Of a DNA stretch of 45,867 nucleotides, positions 10,351 to 22,690 are shown in pieces. The stretch covers positions 390,838 to 436,704 of the forward strand of contig JAAOMT010000786.1 of assembly GCA_016748015.1 (NCBI GenBank). Direction: 5' to 3'. The notes under the pieces are model-generated. The model worked only from the letters and a program-made list of their open reading frames with translations. It searched no databases and was not told the origin of the DNA. Both the position numbers and the translations under genes were made by a program. This DNA comes from Geosiphon pyriformis (taxonomy: Eukaryota; Glomeromycota; Glomeromycetes; Archaeosporales; Geosiphonaceae). Each line of letters begins with the position of its first letter. Positions within the stretch are counted from its first letter, which is position 1.

Positions 10351-10558
10351 GTTCAGGTTTTGAGTAAGATATATTTTATCCAGAGGTTTCGGGTTTAGTG
10401 TATGGGGTAAAATGTTCTTGTTCTGTTTCATTGGCCCAGTTGGACATTGATCCAAGAGCCATGAATGTTTCGATTATTGGTTTTTTTTCTTCTGGTTCAA
10501 ATTTAAAAGCCGGGGCTTTTTCAGAGCGTTTGTTGAATGTACCACAAATGGCAGGTAT

Positions 10559-11191
10559 TCAGGCGTTTTGTTCTTGGTAGGAGATTGTTAACTCTTGTGT
10601 TTCCCAATTCAGATTAACATTGGCTTTTTGAAGCCAATCATTTTCAATGAGAGCTTGGTACTGGAGTGCGTCCATTATAAGAACTTTGACTGGAATGGTG
10701 ATTCTATCAAGAGTGAATGGAAAATTGTCAATTTCTCCTACTGGGGTCTTTTTCATGCCATCAGTAGTGACGATTACTGTTTGAGCTGGTCGGTTAACAT
10801 TTCTTTTCAACTGTTGTATTAACTGATAGGTGATAATGCTTCCAGCGGATTCACTGTCTAGGATCAAGCGAATTGGCTTTTTTTCTACTTCAGCTTCTGT
10901 GTACATTGCAGTGATGGCTTTTTGCTCATTAGCCGCTGTATTGCTAAGCAAGAATGGTGATTCATTTGTTTCAAATTCGAAAGGAAAGATATCAGAGAGA
11001 TTGGCGTTTTCAGCAATTTGGGCTGGTGGAATAGTGGTGTGGTTATGAGAAGGGTTTTGTTGTTGTTGTGCTGTAGCTCTACCTTCCGAGAGTGCAATAT
11101 GATAAAAATCCTGTTCTTCTGGCATTGTTAAATAACTGGGTTGAGTGTGGTAGTGGTTGGGTCTTGGTTGAGTGGTATTTCGGGGAACCAA
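10559..11191 (-). pseudogene. Retroviral-type aspartic protease, family B
   Basis: This is the protease part of the gag-pol polyprotein, which would cut the polyprotein in the virus-like particle. The active-site block is L-I-L-D-S-E-S-A-G-S-I-I at about 10,840-10,870. The family norm is D-S/T-G, so the catalytic Asp is present but the Gly is Glu, a GGA-to-GAA-type change. It is in the same frame as gag, separated from it by stops near 11,192-11,230. The N-terminal part is a polar Gln/Asn/Pro linker. It ends at a stop at 10559. Confidence 0.8.
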
Positions 11192-11230
11192 TTGGTTGTT
11201 TAAACTGATTCTACTGTTGTTTATTTGGTA

Positions 11231-12205
11231 TCAGTTTTGTGGTGTGAATTGATTTTGTGTAATCAGTCTTCGAGCAGGTACTTGATAATGTTGTGTGGGT
11301 GGTTGTTGATATTGCTGTTGGATTGGTTGTGGGGCGGGCTGATAATAGTTATTTTGGTATTGGGGTCTTGGTAGATAGTAAACTGGTGGTGATGGTTGAT
11401 AATAAGATTGCTGTGGTAGAGAGTAACATTGATTACCCCTATTTTGTTGGTCTTGTTGTAGCTTTCTACAATCTCTTTTCCAGTGGCCAAAGATTCTACA
11501 GTAATGGCAATTCTGGGGCTGGTTATTGGAAAGTGGTGCAAAGTTATTTTGATTTCGTCTTTGGGGTGGTTGATATCTTTGTTGTTGTTGGTTGGTAAAA
11601 TAGTTCTCAATCTTCTTTGTGAGTTGATCAATTTTTTCCTCAGCTGCTGAACTGGTTTCTTCAATTGCCAAATTTACAAGTTTTGTACAATTGGCCTCTT
11701 CCATGGCCATTTCGTATCTTTTCGCATGCTGTATGGCAGAGTTTAAATCTTCTGGTGCATGTGGGCGAACCTTTTTAATTAGTTTATCTTTTAGACCAGT
11801 GATAAATTGATCCAAGATTTGAGCATCGGAATAATAATCGTTTGTCTCGAGTTGGCAAATCTGTCTGAGAAGTTTGTTGAATTTCCCAATATAAGTCATA
11901 ATGAATTTAGAGGGTTCTTGTTTGATGTTTCGAAAATGATTGCGAAGAGTAATGGAGGTATTATTGTCGGTAAACTGTTCAAGGAAGACTGCTTTGAAAG
12001 CATTCCAATCATTGAATGAGGCGGCCAGGTTTTCAAACCATTCTCCTGCTGTTCCTTTGAGAAAGTATGGAATTGTTCTTAACATTCTGGTGGCATTCCA
12101 TTCATTTGCATTTCTGGCTTCAGTAATTTGGTCGAGCCATTCTTGAGGACTGGTCTCAATGTCTTCTTCATTAAAGTCAGAGATTTTTGCAATGTATGTT
12201 GTCAT
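11231..12205 (-). pseudogene. Gag of the family-B retrotransposon (capsid and zinc knuckle)
   Basis: This 324-codon open stretch has a Ty3/gypsy gag organisation. The retrotransposon-gag core around residues 20-170 contains an FLKGTAGEWFENLAA block and QFITGLKDKL. A coiled region follows, then a CCHC knuckle C-H-Y-C-x4-H-x4-C at about 11,469-11,510, and a Gln/Pro/Tyr-rich tail. Gag forms the particle and binds element RNA. The internal ATG at 12205 is probably not the true start, since the same frame continues upstream to about 12,955 with a few stops. It is close to intact and the best-preserved gag in the window. Confidence 0.88.
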
Positions 12206-12957
12206 TTCGTCTTCTTTGTTTTCACTGTCTATTGATTCTTTTTCAGTTATTTCAGAGTTGTTTTCTTCATTTGCTGCTGTCTCAGAGTGTTCACTTTAAT
12301 TTTCAGCTAGAAAATCAAGGAGATTGGAACTAGTTTGAAGGAGTTCTTGTTGTCTGGTGGAACTTCTGAGTGATGTAAAATCTTCTGGTCTTGTAAATTG
12401 ATTCAAGAGTGAATTAGGTGTTTGTGCTTATGCAAGTGAAGCTGGAAAAGGTGTGATAGTAAGTGGAAGTTTTGAGCTGGTTCTTTTTTCAGGTGTTTGT
12501 AGATGTTTAAATGATATTTTGGGAGTATTGGGTGTTGTATGAACAGGTTGGTTATCTTTTTGTCTTTTGTTGCTACTGGTTTCAGGTTCAGATTCGAGTT
12601 CAAAGACAAATTGTGCATTTGCAGGATATTTTTTTTCACAGAATCAAATGATATTATAATCGAGTTCCTCAAAATAAGTAGTGCAAGCTTCAGCACTAAT
12701 GTTTTCTGATTCAGTGTTGGAATAGTGTAGTATGTTCTCAAGAAGATCTCTTTTAACTGTTGTAATGTTATAGTTCCCAAAGAGGTAGTCGTTGATTCGA
12801 TTTTTGATATATTGAAAAAGTGTTTTCTTGAAAGCTATAATTCCATCACATATTTCAAATTGTTGTTTACAGTGTGTGTAAATCGATTGATAGTACTCTA
12901 AGGTTGTGATGTCTAAGGCAGTCACCACTTTGAATTTGTTGCTGTGTTATTTCCATG
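12206..12957 (-). pseudogene. Gag N-terminal leader region, family B
   Basis: The region between the primer-binding site and the capsid core stays mostly in the gag frame. It contains a 94-codon open stretch (12644-12928) that begins VTALDITTLEYYQS and looks helical, followed by a Ser/Thr/Pro- and acid-rich linker. Stops at about 12,298, 12,428 and 12,643 break it. A possible original ATG lies at about 12,953-12,955 just after the primer-binding site, but that ATG is in a different frame unless a one-base shift is assumed. Confidence 0.55.
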
Positions 12958-12958
12958 G

Positions 12959-12968
12959 GAGAGCACCA
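12959..12968 (-). other. Primer-binding site, family B
   Basis: The minus strand reads TGGTGCTCTC two bases after the end of the 5' LTR. It is complementary to a tRNA 3' end -GAGAGCACCA. The same site, with one change, follows the 5' LTR of the family-A element at 25822-25831. Confidence 0.75.
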
Positions 12969-12970
12969 AA

Positions 12971-13949
12971 TGTTACCAGAGGTTTTTGGTCTCTTTTCTG
13001 TAATGTTGTGGATACTTATTTGCTGTGAATTCACGTTTTCTGGGTGTGGTTGAACCTCCAATAACTGAATTTTTAACTTCAAATTATCTCCTATAATTTG
13101 AACTTGCTGGGCTTATGAGTGGAATGGCCAATTCCGTGCCAGTTGCTTTATGTAGTTACATTGTAGTAAACGTCAACTCTTTCCCAGGAATTGCTTGTCT
13201 GGAAGCTCACTAAAATGTGTAGTTACTTTGCTGTGAAAGTCAACTCTTCTACAGAAATCTCGTCTGTAGGCTACCCTAATGATTGTAATAAGAAAAGAAA
13301 AGAAAAATAAAAGAAATAAGATTTTTATCAAGAGAAACATTTTCTATCCAGGCCTGGAGTCACTAACAGTTTACTGAAATTGGTAGCTAATCAATTTCGA
13401 AATGTTAGTTGGTTTTTTTTTTTGGGAATTTTCCAAGGGCAATAATTAAAGAATTTGGTTTTTCAAATTATTTGGTATTTATTTTTTTTTGTGTATATAG
13501 AAATGTTTCTAAGTAATAAATCTAAAGTAAGATATATTTTCTCAAAGAGAGAAGCTCTTCTTTTATACAACTTGTCATAACACTATTCTATGAACTTGAA
13601 CTTTGCTATTTTCTACAATTTCGCTAAACTAAAGATACATTTCAGCGAACTACAAGTTATTTCAGCGAACTTATTAGATATTTCGGTAAACTATCAATTA
13701 TTTTGGCAAATTTCTATCAATTTTGGCAAGCTTTTAAATGTTACATAGTTCAGGGTATTGCATGATTGATCATTGCAATTAGGTTACATTTGTGTTGTGT
13801 ATAATTTGGGTTATTAATTAAATGATAATTTCAGGCATTCTTTGCTAATGTAATAAGAGATAATTTGAAATGATAATATATGCTAATTAATGATAGGAAT
13901 TATAAGATAGTTTTATGCTAAATAATATTTTTAATTTCATCTGGTAACA
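12971..13949 (-). repeat. Family-B LTR (5' LTR of the minus-strand element)
   Basis: 979 bp from TGTTACCAG to CTGGTAACA. It differs from the left LTR by scattered transitions and one small indel near 13,310. The degenerate tandem motif array lies at about 13,620-13,735. Confidence 0.93.
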
Positions 13950-13953
13950 ATGC

Positions 13954-16730
13954 TTAATCTTATTTTTAAAATTAAATTGGTTTATTAAAGCTGTATTCTA
14001 ATTTTTACATGGTTTTTTTTGGATTGAATTCAATCACAAAAAACAATATTAGACTTTTTTATATAAAGTTTGTATTTTAAGTCTTCTTAAATATTGTAGT
14101 ACAAATTAAGTTTGTTTAAATTGCTTTTTTTTTTACTTTTAAGATTATAAAGTTTTTTGTAATTTTTGTGATTCTTTATTTTTTTGTTGTTAATTTTTAT
14201 AATATTTTTTTGGTACTATTTTTAATAATATTAAAACTGTTTTGGATATTTTTTATAAAATTGGTTTTATTAAGTTAAAATCTATTGGTTTGAAATTTTA
14301 TGTTATTATTTATTTTAAAAATTTTTTTGTTTTTAATATTGTTTTTTAAGATACTTTTAAAACCAAATCAATTAATTTTTTCTTTAACTACATAGTTTTT
14401 AAAATTAACAAATTAATTTTTTATGTTTGTAATTATATTTTTTTTATTTTTTTTATTTTGTTTGACAATTATAATATATTATTGTTATTTTTGGTTTTAA
14501 AAAAAACTTAAATATTGTAATTTTTAAAACTTATATTTTAAAAAAATATTATATTTAGTAAAAAAAACTTTTAATTATTAATATTGCTTAAATATTAATA
14601 TTTAAAATATTTAATTACAAATTGTAAAATATTTTTACTTATTTTTTTTAAGTTTTTATTCAAATTATAAATAATTTTAAAATTATAAAAATTTTAAATT
14701 CTTAATATTAAGCTTAATATATAAAATACTATTAAGTAAATAAATAAAATAATTAATAATAATTGTATTTTGGTTATTTTTATATACAAAATATTTGTGG
14801 ATTTGTATGCTAGTATTTTTACTAAAACTAAATTTGATTAAACATTAAAAGTCAATTTTTTTATTGCTAAGACAATTAATTCTAGCACTTTTGTGATATT
14901 GGATAAAAATTTTAATAAAAATGATTTAAAGAAAAATATAAAAAAAATTATAACTTTTATTTTTGTGAATTAGAATTTGATATTTATAGTTACCAGTCAT
15001 AGAATTAATATTGTATTTAATTTTTTTAATATCAATTACAAGACTGTCTTAGTTATAATTGGTTTAAGTAGTCTCTTGGATATTTGTTTTAATAATAATT
15101 GTAAACAGATTAATAAGAATAGATAGAAATTCAAAATTAAAAATACTAAAGTTGCTAAGTAGTTATAATTTAATGAATATTTATTAAATAAGTTTTTGAA
15201 TAAGACAGTTAAATTTAATAATATAAGAAATTATAATAATTTAGATATTATTATAGGTGTTTTTTTCTTATATTTAGTAGTTATACTATGATTAATTTCT
15301 ATAGCTTTTTAGATTAAGTAATAATATAGTGAATTATTTAATTTTAATATAAAGATAAGTATATTAGTCTCGATTAATATTGTTTTTAATTTATGCTAAA
15401 TTTTCATTTAATATATTACTACTATTTTTTTATTTAAGAATCTGAAAATTAGTTCAATAAATTTTTCTAATTTCTTAACAAGTATTAGATAATTTTTTTT
15501 GGTAAATGTCTTTGTTATTGAATTTGGTATGTAATATAATGTTTTTGTTAAAATTGCTATTAGTAGTTACTACTACATTAATTTTTCAAAGTGAATTTTT
15601 GTTATATCTTTATATTTTTAATTGTGTTTTTTCTTAAAACTTTTGTAGAAATATTTTTTTTATCTTGTATTAATATCAAACATTTGTATTTTTTTATTTG
15701 TAATAAAGTAGTATTCTATTTTTAATAAATTCAAAGAGAATTAAATAAAAAAAATAGAATTCAACAAAATTAATATTTGTAAAATAATTTTGATCAGAAA
15801 TTATTTTTTTAAAAAATATAAAGAGTTTATTCCAAATTTTTAAGTTGACTGTTAATTTTGGTCAAAATATTATAAGTATTTTCTAAGTAATTTTATGTAT
15901 TTAATATTTTTTTAATGTGTTTTTATTTTTGTTAAGCTTGGGTCTTATTCATGCTTTTGTTGGCATGTTAGATATTTTCACCATTGTTTTTTTTCAATAA
16001 AAAGATAATAGTGAAAAGAAAAGTAATAATTTTTTTAGTTATTTGCAAAAAACCAGATTATAAAAGAAAAAGATTTTTAATTTTACTAATATTAGTATTA
16101 ATAAATAATACAAAGCTTAACAGACATACTGTTTAGTTTTTTTTGGAATTATAATTTAATTCTTTTACTTTTTCTTTATTTTTATTTTGTTTAATTGACT
16201 TTTTGTTTTTTATTATTCTTTTTTTTTGTTTGTTTTTTTTCTAGTTAGAAAGTTATTATATATATATATGTTTTAAGTTATATATGATTATGCTTATTCT
16301 AACTGATTAGTAAATAATTGCTAAACTATTGGGTTTTTAGTTTGACTGTAAGTGCTTTTTGGCTCATTTGTTTGTAATTGTATTAAATTAGATGCATTTG
16401 TATATGTTTTGCATATTATTATATATATATTATATTTTCTAATTTTATTTGTTAATTATGCTATTTATACTGTTATTTAATAATTGGTTAATATATTATT
16501 ATATTATTATTTTTGATTTTTGTTAATTTTTATTGGATAATATAATATAAGAGATTTTAAAAAAAATAATAGTAAGTTTTATTAATAAAGTGTTTTTTAA
16601 ACTTTGGTTTAATAATTTTGAGTGTTCAAAAAATAAGCAATCATCTAAGTTTTCTAAGCTAGAACTGTTGGTGACCAAAATTGTAAAGAATTTAATTTCG
16701 AATTAAAGTTTAAAAACTAATTGTATTATT
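13954..16730 (+). mobile_element. LINE-2, piece 3 (rest of ORF1, endonuclease region, start of RT ORF)
   Basis: This 2.8-kb piece is extremely AT-rich. The left end continues unit C: its TTTTTAAAATYAAATTGG string at about 41,447 appears here at 13,965. The right end at about 16,560-16,735 aligns with LINE-1 4,170-4,310, for instance AAATAAGCAATCATCTAAG against AAATAAGCATTCTTCAAAG. The piece therefore covers the end of ORF1 and the ORF2 region upstream of RT that LINE-1 lacks. I could not identify endonuclease motifs through the decay, and no frame is open. Confidence 0.7.
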
Positions 16731-16734
16731 AGTA

Positions 16735-17022
16735 CATAAACTGTTATTTAGAATTCCAATCAAATTGAATTAAACTGAACTTTAAGTGTTATTCAAGTTC
16801 AATATTGAATTTTTTTAACAAGTTTGAATTTGGTTTAAGTTTGGTTTAAAGTTTACAAACTTGTTCAAGTTTAATAGAATTAAAAAAAAATTTATACTAT
16901 TTGTTCATCAATTATTACTTTGTTTAATTACTATAATCAGTTAAAAAAGTATATAAAATATATATATAACAACTCTACTTTTCAACTTACCAAAATAAAT
17001 TTATTGTTAGCATTATCTAATA
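16735..17022. mobile_element. Left arm of an AT-rich inverted-repeat element
   Basis: A roughly 90-bp stretch at about 16,770-16,866, with repeated CAAGTTT/AAGTTTGGTTTAAAG motifs, pairs in inverted orientation with 27,010-27,120. For example, AAGTTTGGTTTAAAGTTTACA here matches the reverse complement AAGTTTAGTTTAAAGTTTATA. It interrupts LINE-2 at about 16,730. The exact outer end is uncertain. No coding capacity is visible. Confidence 0.55.
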
Positions 17023-17026
17023 TTAT

Positions 17027-17868
17027 TGTTACAAGTAATTATTTGGAGCCTTAAAGCAAATAACAAACCCATAACTTAGTACTTAATAGCTAATATGATG
17101 GTAATATCTGAAGGTTTTCATAATCTGAAGATTTTGGGTTTGAGTTCTTTGTATAATAGACAAAAATTCAAAAGTTGTTTCAGTAGTCTTCTAGAATCAC
17201 AATTCCATCAAATTTCTTTCTCAGCATGGTAGCCAGTAATTTTCTGGTAAGCTATTCTTAATTCTATGAGTTTCTATTCTTGTTTCCAAGTTTTTTACCA
17301 GTCCTTTAACATCAACAATTCAGTACTTAATTTTTATTCAATTTAATAAACAACAAACAAAAAATACAAAAGAAAAATAAAAAAAATAAAAAAAATTAAA
17401 GAAATTAAGCCAAGGCAAGTTAGTATTTTGTTAATAGCCATAATCAAGAGCTATTGTTTTAGTATAGTCAAGTATGAGTTATTATTAACATGAAATATTA
17501 ATAGTAGACAATTGAATTGATATAATCAATAAGTATATTTATTGATAGTATGAATGTATGGATGCTAACTAGGAAGTAGAATTCAGATCTCTATCTTTTT
17601 TGCTTCTAATATTACCACTATATATACATAATTAAAATTTCTTAATTTCTCAATTTTTTACACCAGAAATCCTAAAATTCTTAGAATCCTGCAATTTCTC
17701 AAGAGGAATCCTAAAATTCTAGAATTCTGCAATTCTTTATATGAAAATTCTGTAATTCTGGAATCTTACAATTTCTTTGAGAGAAATTCTGAAATTCCTT
17801 ATTTACTATATCTACTTCTGATTGGCTAATTTATATATTAATATAATTCCTATATTTTATGAATAATA
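17027..17868 (-). repeat. Family-A LTR (3' LTR of A1)
   Basis: 842 bp, starting TGTTACAAG and ending ATAATA where other copies have GTAACA. It contains an array of GGAATTCT/AATCCTGCAATT-type units of about 40 bp at about 17,665-17,800, near the presumed U3 start. Confidence 0.9.
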
Positions 17869-17886
17869 TTATTCTCTTCTTTTGAG
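17869..17886 (-). other. Polypurine tract of A1
   Basis: On the minus strand a purine run (TCAAAAGAAGAGAATAA) abuts the LTR. It matches the better-preserved tract of A2 at 42372-42388. Confidence 0.65.
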
Positions 17887-18730
17887 CTCTGTCGAGATTT
17901 CTTAATTTTTCTAATTCTCCAAATTGAATTATATCTTGGACTTCTTTTTCAAAAATTATTTGTGTTATTTTAATCTGTAATTCCTCAAATTAGGCTTTGA
18001 TCATCTTATCTATTTGATTAATGGTAACTGTATCTATTTTTGAATCAAATAGTATTTCTGGTTGGTCTTAAAATCTAGCTTGTAATCAATATATTGCTCA
18101 TGCTTATGTGGTTAGATTGTTTTTTCCCACAAATTGTTCAAGTTGTTATAGTATTTTTGTATCAAATAATTACTTTGTTTTATCTGTATATAAGTTTTGA
18201 ATATTCAGATATTGTTCTAAGTAAAAATAACAAAAGTTTCTTGGAAATTGTTGTATCCACCAGTTCTAAGTTTCTTTGGTTAATTTTTGATATGGTACAG
18301 TTTTTGTTTGTACTTCTATTGCTATTTTTACTTTTAGAATTATCTTGTTAATAATGTTTTCTGGTTTTTTCTGTACTACATATTGGAGTTTTTTCTTTGT
18401 ATCTTTATATTGAATAGTTTGTTAGTTAATTGTAATTTCCATATTTTATTGTTGAATTAGTTGGAAGAGTTGTTGTGTCAGTGTATATATATTGTCAGTG
18501 ATTTCTATTTTTTCTGGTATTTTTTGTCACATGCTAATTTTTTAAATAGAGTTTTGATGTCTCAATTTAACATATTCATGTTAATAATTATTATTAGTTC
18601 TAGATTTTATGGAATCTCTTCTGGTTGAACTAGTATTCTCTGTACTCTCAATTGTAGAATATTATTGGTCAATGATAATATTATACTATAGTATAATTTT
18701 AATTAATTACTATGTGCTGTTTTAACTAAG
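17887..18730 (-). pseudogene. Pol C-terminal extension of A1
   Basis: The minus strand matches the extension of A2 at 42,430-43,068 throughout, with many more stops. No domain is recognised. The 18094-18351 open frame on the plus strand is a shadow. Confidence 0.55.
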
Positions 18731-19900
18731 ATTTTGTTGTTCTATCTTAATTTATAAGTTTTATTTCCTAGAATTTTTTCTATGTGAAATGGTTCATTCC
18801 ATTTGGGATCAAATTTTCCACTTTATTGTTTTTCTACTTTGGTATGATGTAAAAGTACTTTGTCTCCAATTCTAAATTCGACTGGTTTATCTGGTAGTTG
18901 GTTATCATGTCTTTCTTTTTGTGACTTTTGAATATTATCAGCTACTCTTCACTATTTGTTTTCTAGTGTTTTCATCAAGTTATATGTTCTTCTCAACAAT
19001 GTTTCTTGGAAATTTTCTTCTGTTATTGGTTCTGTTGGATATGTTTTAACTTCTATTTTGACTGGTACTGTTGTTGTTCTATTATATATTAATTCAAATA
19101 ATGTAGTTTGTGTAGTGTCTTGCTTTATTGTCCAATAAGCAAATAATACTGATAATATAAACAAATTCCATTCATTCTGGTTTTTTTGACTGATCTTGGC
19201 TATTGCTTCACATAATATTCTATTGAATCTTTTAATTAAGCCATTAGTTTATAAATGATATGGTAATGACAATGGTCTTTTAATTCCAAATCTTTGACTT
19301 AATTCTGCTAATGTTCTGTTTACAAAGTGAATTTTTTGATCAGATAACAATTTTTTTGAACATTTATGTTAACAGATTAAATCTTAATAAACAAATTTGG
19401 CAATGGATTCTGCATCCACTTTTTGAATTGCTTTTGCTTTTGGCCATTTAGTAAGATAATTCATGACTGCTGTAATATATCTATTTTTTCTGCTGGTTAT
19501 TGTTAATGATCCAACTAAGTCAATTCTAATTCGATTAAATGGTTGTTCTACTTTGATTGGTCTCAATGGTTCATTAGATTTTGTTCTTTCTCTCTTCTGA
19601 CAAGCATTACAACTTTGGACATATTGGATAATATTTGGATACATTGATGGTTAATAATATTTTTTTTTGGTTTTTTCTATGGTTGCTTTTTTATGAAAAT
19701 GTCCTGTTATCAGATCTGAGTGTATATTGTATAGTATTGTTTTTTTTTCTGCTTCTGTGATTATTCTAAGTAATTGATCTGAATTCTTTCTGTTTTTCTG
19801 ATATAATATATTCTGGTAAGTAATAAAATGTTTGGATTGTTGTTTTATGTTGTTTTGTTCTTTTTGAGATAATTTTTTCTAAAACTATTGAGTATTAATA
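18731..19900 (-). pseudogene. Integrase of A1
   Basis: This is the retroviral-type DDE integrase, which inserts the element cDNA. A fragment at 19384-19644 carries C-N-A-C-Q-K-R, the second half of the HHCC zinc site, and the first catalytic Asp in R-I-R-I-D-L-V-G. A further fragment at 18952-19164 matches the region after the core in A2. Several stops and frame changes occur between them. It is dead. Confidence 0.75.
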
Positions 19901-19959
19901 TAATATTAAAGTTGTTAATATTTTTGTGTATTTATTTTTTGTTATATTTTTGGGTTGAA

Positions 19960-21640
19960 ATGTTCTTAGATTTGTCTTATTTATAACAAACTGTTAACAT
20001 TTCTGTTTTCTTTTTTCTTTTTATAATGTACTGTATATTTGAATAGTGAAAGTTCTATTTTCTATCTGGTATGGCAATCATCTTCAAATTTTTGCTTCTG
20101 GATTGATGTCAATCCTTTGTAATTGGTATATATGTCGAATTTTTGGCTTAAGTATTTCTTCTATTTTATGACTGTCCAATATATAACTAAGTGTTTTAAT
20201 ACTGGTGTTCTATAGTTCTTTTTAGTTGGACTTAAAATTTGGCTGGTGTATATTACTAAGTGTTCTCTTCTATCTGGTCTTCTCTGAGATAGTATTGCTC
20301 TCAATACTTGATCCAATGCATCCATAATAATAATAAATGGCTTGCTATAATTTGAATAGATCAATACTGATGCTTGAATAAGCTTTTTTCTTAAAGTATC
20401 AAAAGCTTTTTGTTGTTTTTTAGTTTATTCATATTTCACATTCTTGACTTAAAGCTGGTGGAGTGATTGAGCTATTTTTGAGAAGTTTTAGATAAAACAG
20501 CAGTAATATTTAGCAAATTCCAAAAATACTTATAATTTAGTCAAGTTGGTGAGTACTGGAAAATTTTTGATTATCTCAATTTTGTCTGGATCTGTTTTGA
20601 TTCCGTCTTTACTCATGATATGTTCCAAAAATTTCAATTCTGTTTTGCCAAAAAAACACTTGATAGTATTTAGTTTTAATCTTGCTCTTTTCAATTTCTC
20701 AAACACTTGCTAAAGATAATGCAAATAATTATCAAATGTTTTTGAAAACACATTGGTGTCATCCAAGTATACAACTACTGATTCCCATAGTAGTTCAGTA
20801 TAAACAATTTTCATAAATTGTTAAAATATGGCTGGAGTATTGGTTAAGCCAAATAACATGATTTTGAATTCGAAATTCCTTTTTCTAGTAGTAAATGTGG
20901 TTTTTTTTTTGTTGGTGGAATTCATGGCTATTTGCTAGTAACTACTATCTAGATCCAGTATTGAAAACCATTTTTTTCCTCTAAAAGCATCAAATAATTT
21001 TTGAATTTATGGAATTAGATTGCTGTTTCTATGAGTAATACTATAAAGTTTTTAGTAATTTACACAAAAGTGGATTTTTCCATTCTTTTTATGGATTAGT
21101 ACCATTGATAATAACCATGGACTCATTAATAGTTGGATTAACACATTGTCTAATATCTGGTTAATTTTCTGTTAAATAATTTTATGACTTATTAGTAGTA
21201 TTTTGTATGCTCTTTGCTTAATTGACATTGCATCTTTTGTCTTGATCTGGTGCTGGATGATGTCAGTTCAGCCAAATTTGTTTTTACTGGCAAAGATATT
21301 AGTAAAATTGTTAAGTAACATTTAAAGTTGTATTTGTTAGAATGGGTCTAAATTTTCTAAGTTTATTTGTTTCAATTTTTCTGGTTGGAGTAAATAGCAT
21401 TCTTCTCATCTGTATATTGTTTGTGATGTAATATCTGCATATTTATTCAGTTGTGAAAAATTTGAAATGATGTTTGGTGGTTGGTTTTTTACTTCAGTGC
21501 TTAAATATCTAATAATAATTCCTTTTGGTATTTTGATAATGTCTCCAGTTGTGTTGTAAATAAAAATTTTTATGTGTTTCGGGCTTTTGGCTGGTATGTA
21601 AAGATTGGTAAGTCCAATCTTTTCTGATTCACAAATTGTA
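19960..21640 (-). pseudogene. Reverse transcriptase and RNase H of A1
   Basis: The RT still shows KWFSILDLDSSY near 20,960 and the catalytic V-V-Y-L-D-D box near 20,755-20,785. The SKDGIKTDP block and the RNase H start follow, with YSNYSKPFIIIMDALDQ at 20161-20364. The RNase H end, with Y-T-N-Y-K-G-L, lies near 20,090. At many positions Trp and Gln codons of A2 are stops here. The YLDD box is retained but the frame is destroyed. Confidence 0.8.
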
Positions 21641-22690
21641 ATTTCTATTTCAAAAATTTAAGCTTGATCTTTTGCTTTTTTTTTATAACTAACATGTACT
21701 GATTATATGGTGAAATAGAAATTGATTGACAAGTGGAGATAATTTCTCTTTTGTCAATAACTTTTTTCTTTGCCATATTAACTAGTATATCTACTCTACC
21801 CATGGATTCAAATCCACTGATCTTTCTTGCTGTCATTTCTAATTTCTTTCTTTTTCCCACTAATATTAATTAAGTTACTTTAACCAAAGGCAAGAATATT
21901 GTCTGTGCTATCTTTTTGTTTGGCTTTATGACATAAGCTTTTTCTGAATTATTTTGTAGCATTGTAATAATATTTTCTATATATCTTGTATCAATTCTTC
22001 TTTCTCTAATATTAATCTTTTTTTTTACTAAACTACTTCTAGATGCTAATTGAACCATTGTTGTTGCTAGAATTTCCAGTATTACTTTCAGATCAATACA
22101 GATACATAAATGTGATTCCAATTTAATAGTGTCTTTTTCTGAATATTTCAGATCAAATTCTGCATCAATATCATATGCACATTCTGGCATAATATTTTTA
22201 TTATTATCACTAAACTATTTGAGTTTCTGATCAATTTTTTCTTTTTAAGAATTGTGTAGATCATGTGTATTAGTGAGTTGTAAATAAAATCACACTTATT
22301 ACAATACTAGAAATTACATAGAATCAAACAGTGGTTACATAGTCAAGTGTTTAGCTTTGCCAAATATTGTTTTTGCTCTTCTTATGTGGATACCAAGTCC
22401 TGATAGTATTCATAAAAGTGTTTTAGATTATTCTTGACATTATTAAAAACGTCAAAAGTAAAAATGTATTCTGGTTTGGGTAGTAAGAGTAAATTGTTCT
22501 TAATTTTTAGCAATTTGCTGGACAAAGCACCTTCAATCTTGGCACTTGCTATTTTCCATATCTTGTGTTTATTGTGTGGGTATCTTTCTAAGCATTATAG
22601 TGCTCATTTCTAGGCATTGTTAATTGAAGTCCCTTTTTGTATCTAATTGTTGATTAAAATTGTGTACTAACACATTTTGTCACACATTTT
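21641..22690 (-). pseudogene. Pol linker between the cysteine-rich region and RT, A1
   Basis: Two open fragments, 21645-21860 and 21870-22190, lie on the sense strand between the CxxC block and RT. They are lysine-rich and helical-looking. No domain is recognised. They are probably spacer parts of the same polyprotein, which is now broken. Confidence 0.4.

Larger units (their letters stand above)
8134..13949 (-). mobile_element. Family-B Ty3/gypsy-type LTR retrotransposon, internally deleted
   Basis: The element is 5.8 kb with two near-identical LTRs (991 and 979 bp) that begin TGTTACC and end GGTAACA. A 4-bp duplication ATGC flanks it at 8130-8133 and 13950-13953. The primer-binding site and polypurine tract place its sense strand on the minus strand. 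Gag, protease and a cysteine-rich region join directly to the integrase tail, with reverse transcriptase, RNase H and the integrase core missing. It needs enzymes from elsewhere to move. LTR similarity suggests it is one of the younger insertions. Confidence 0.92.

Noticed and set aside
11293-11598. Plus-strand ORF of 101 codons opposite gag
   Set aside because: It lies antisense to the Gln/Asn-rich tail and CCHC knuckle of gag. Its Val/Gly-rich composition follows from the gag codons.
18094-18351. Plus-strand hydrophobic ORF of 85 codons resembling a membrane protein
   Set aside because: It is antisense to the Pol C-terminal extension of A1. Leu/Phe richness comes from AT-rich, Lys-rich sequence read backwards.
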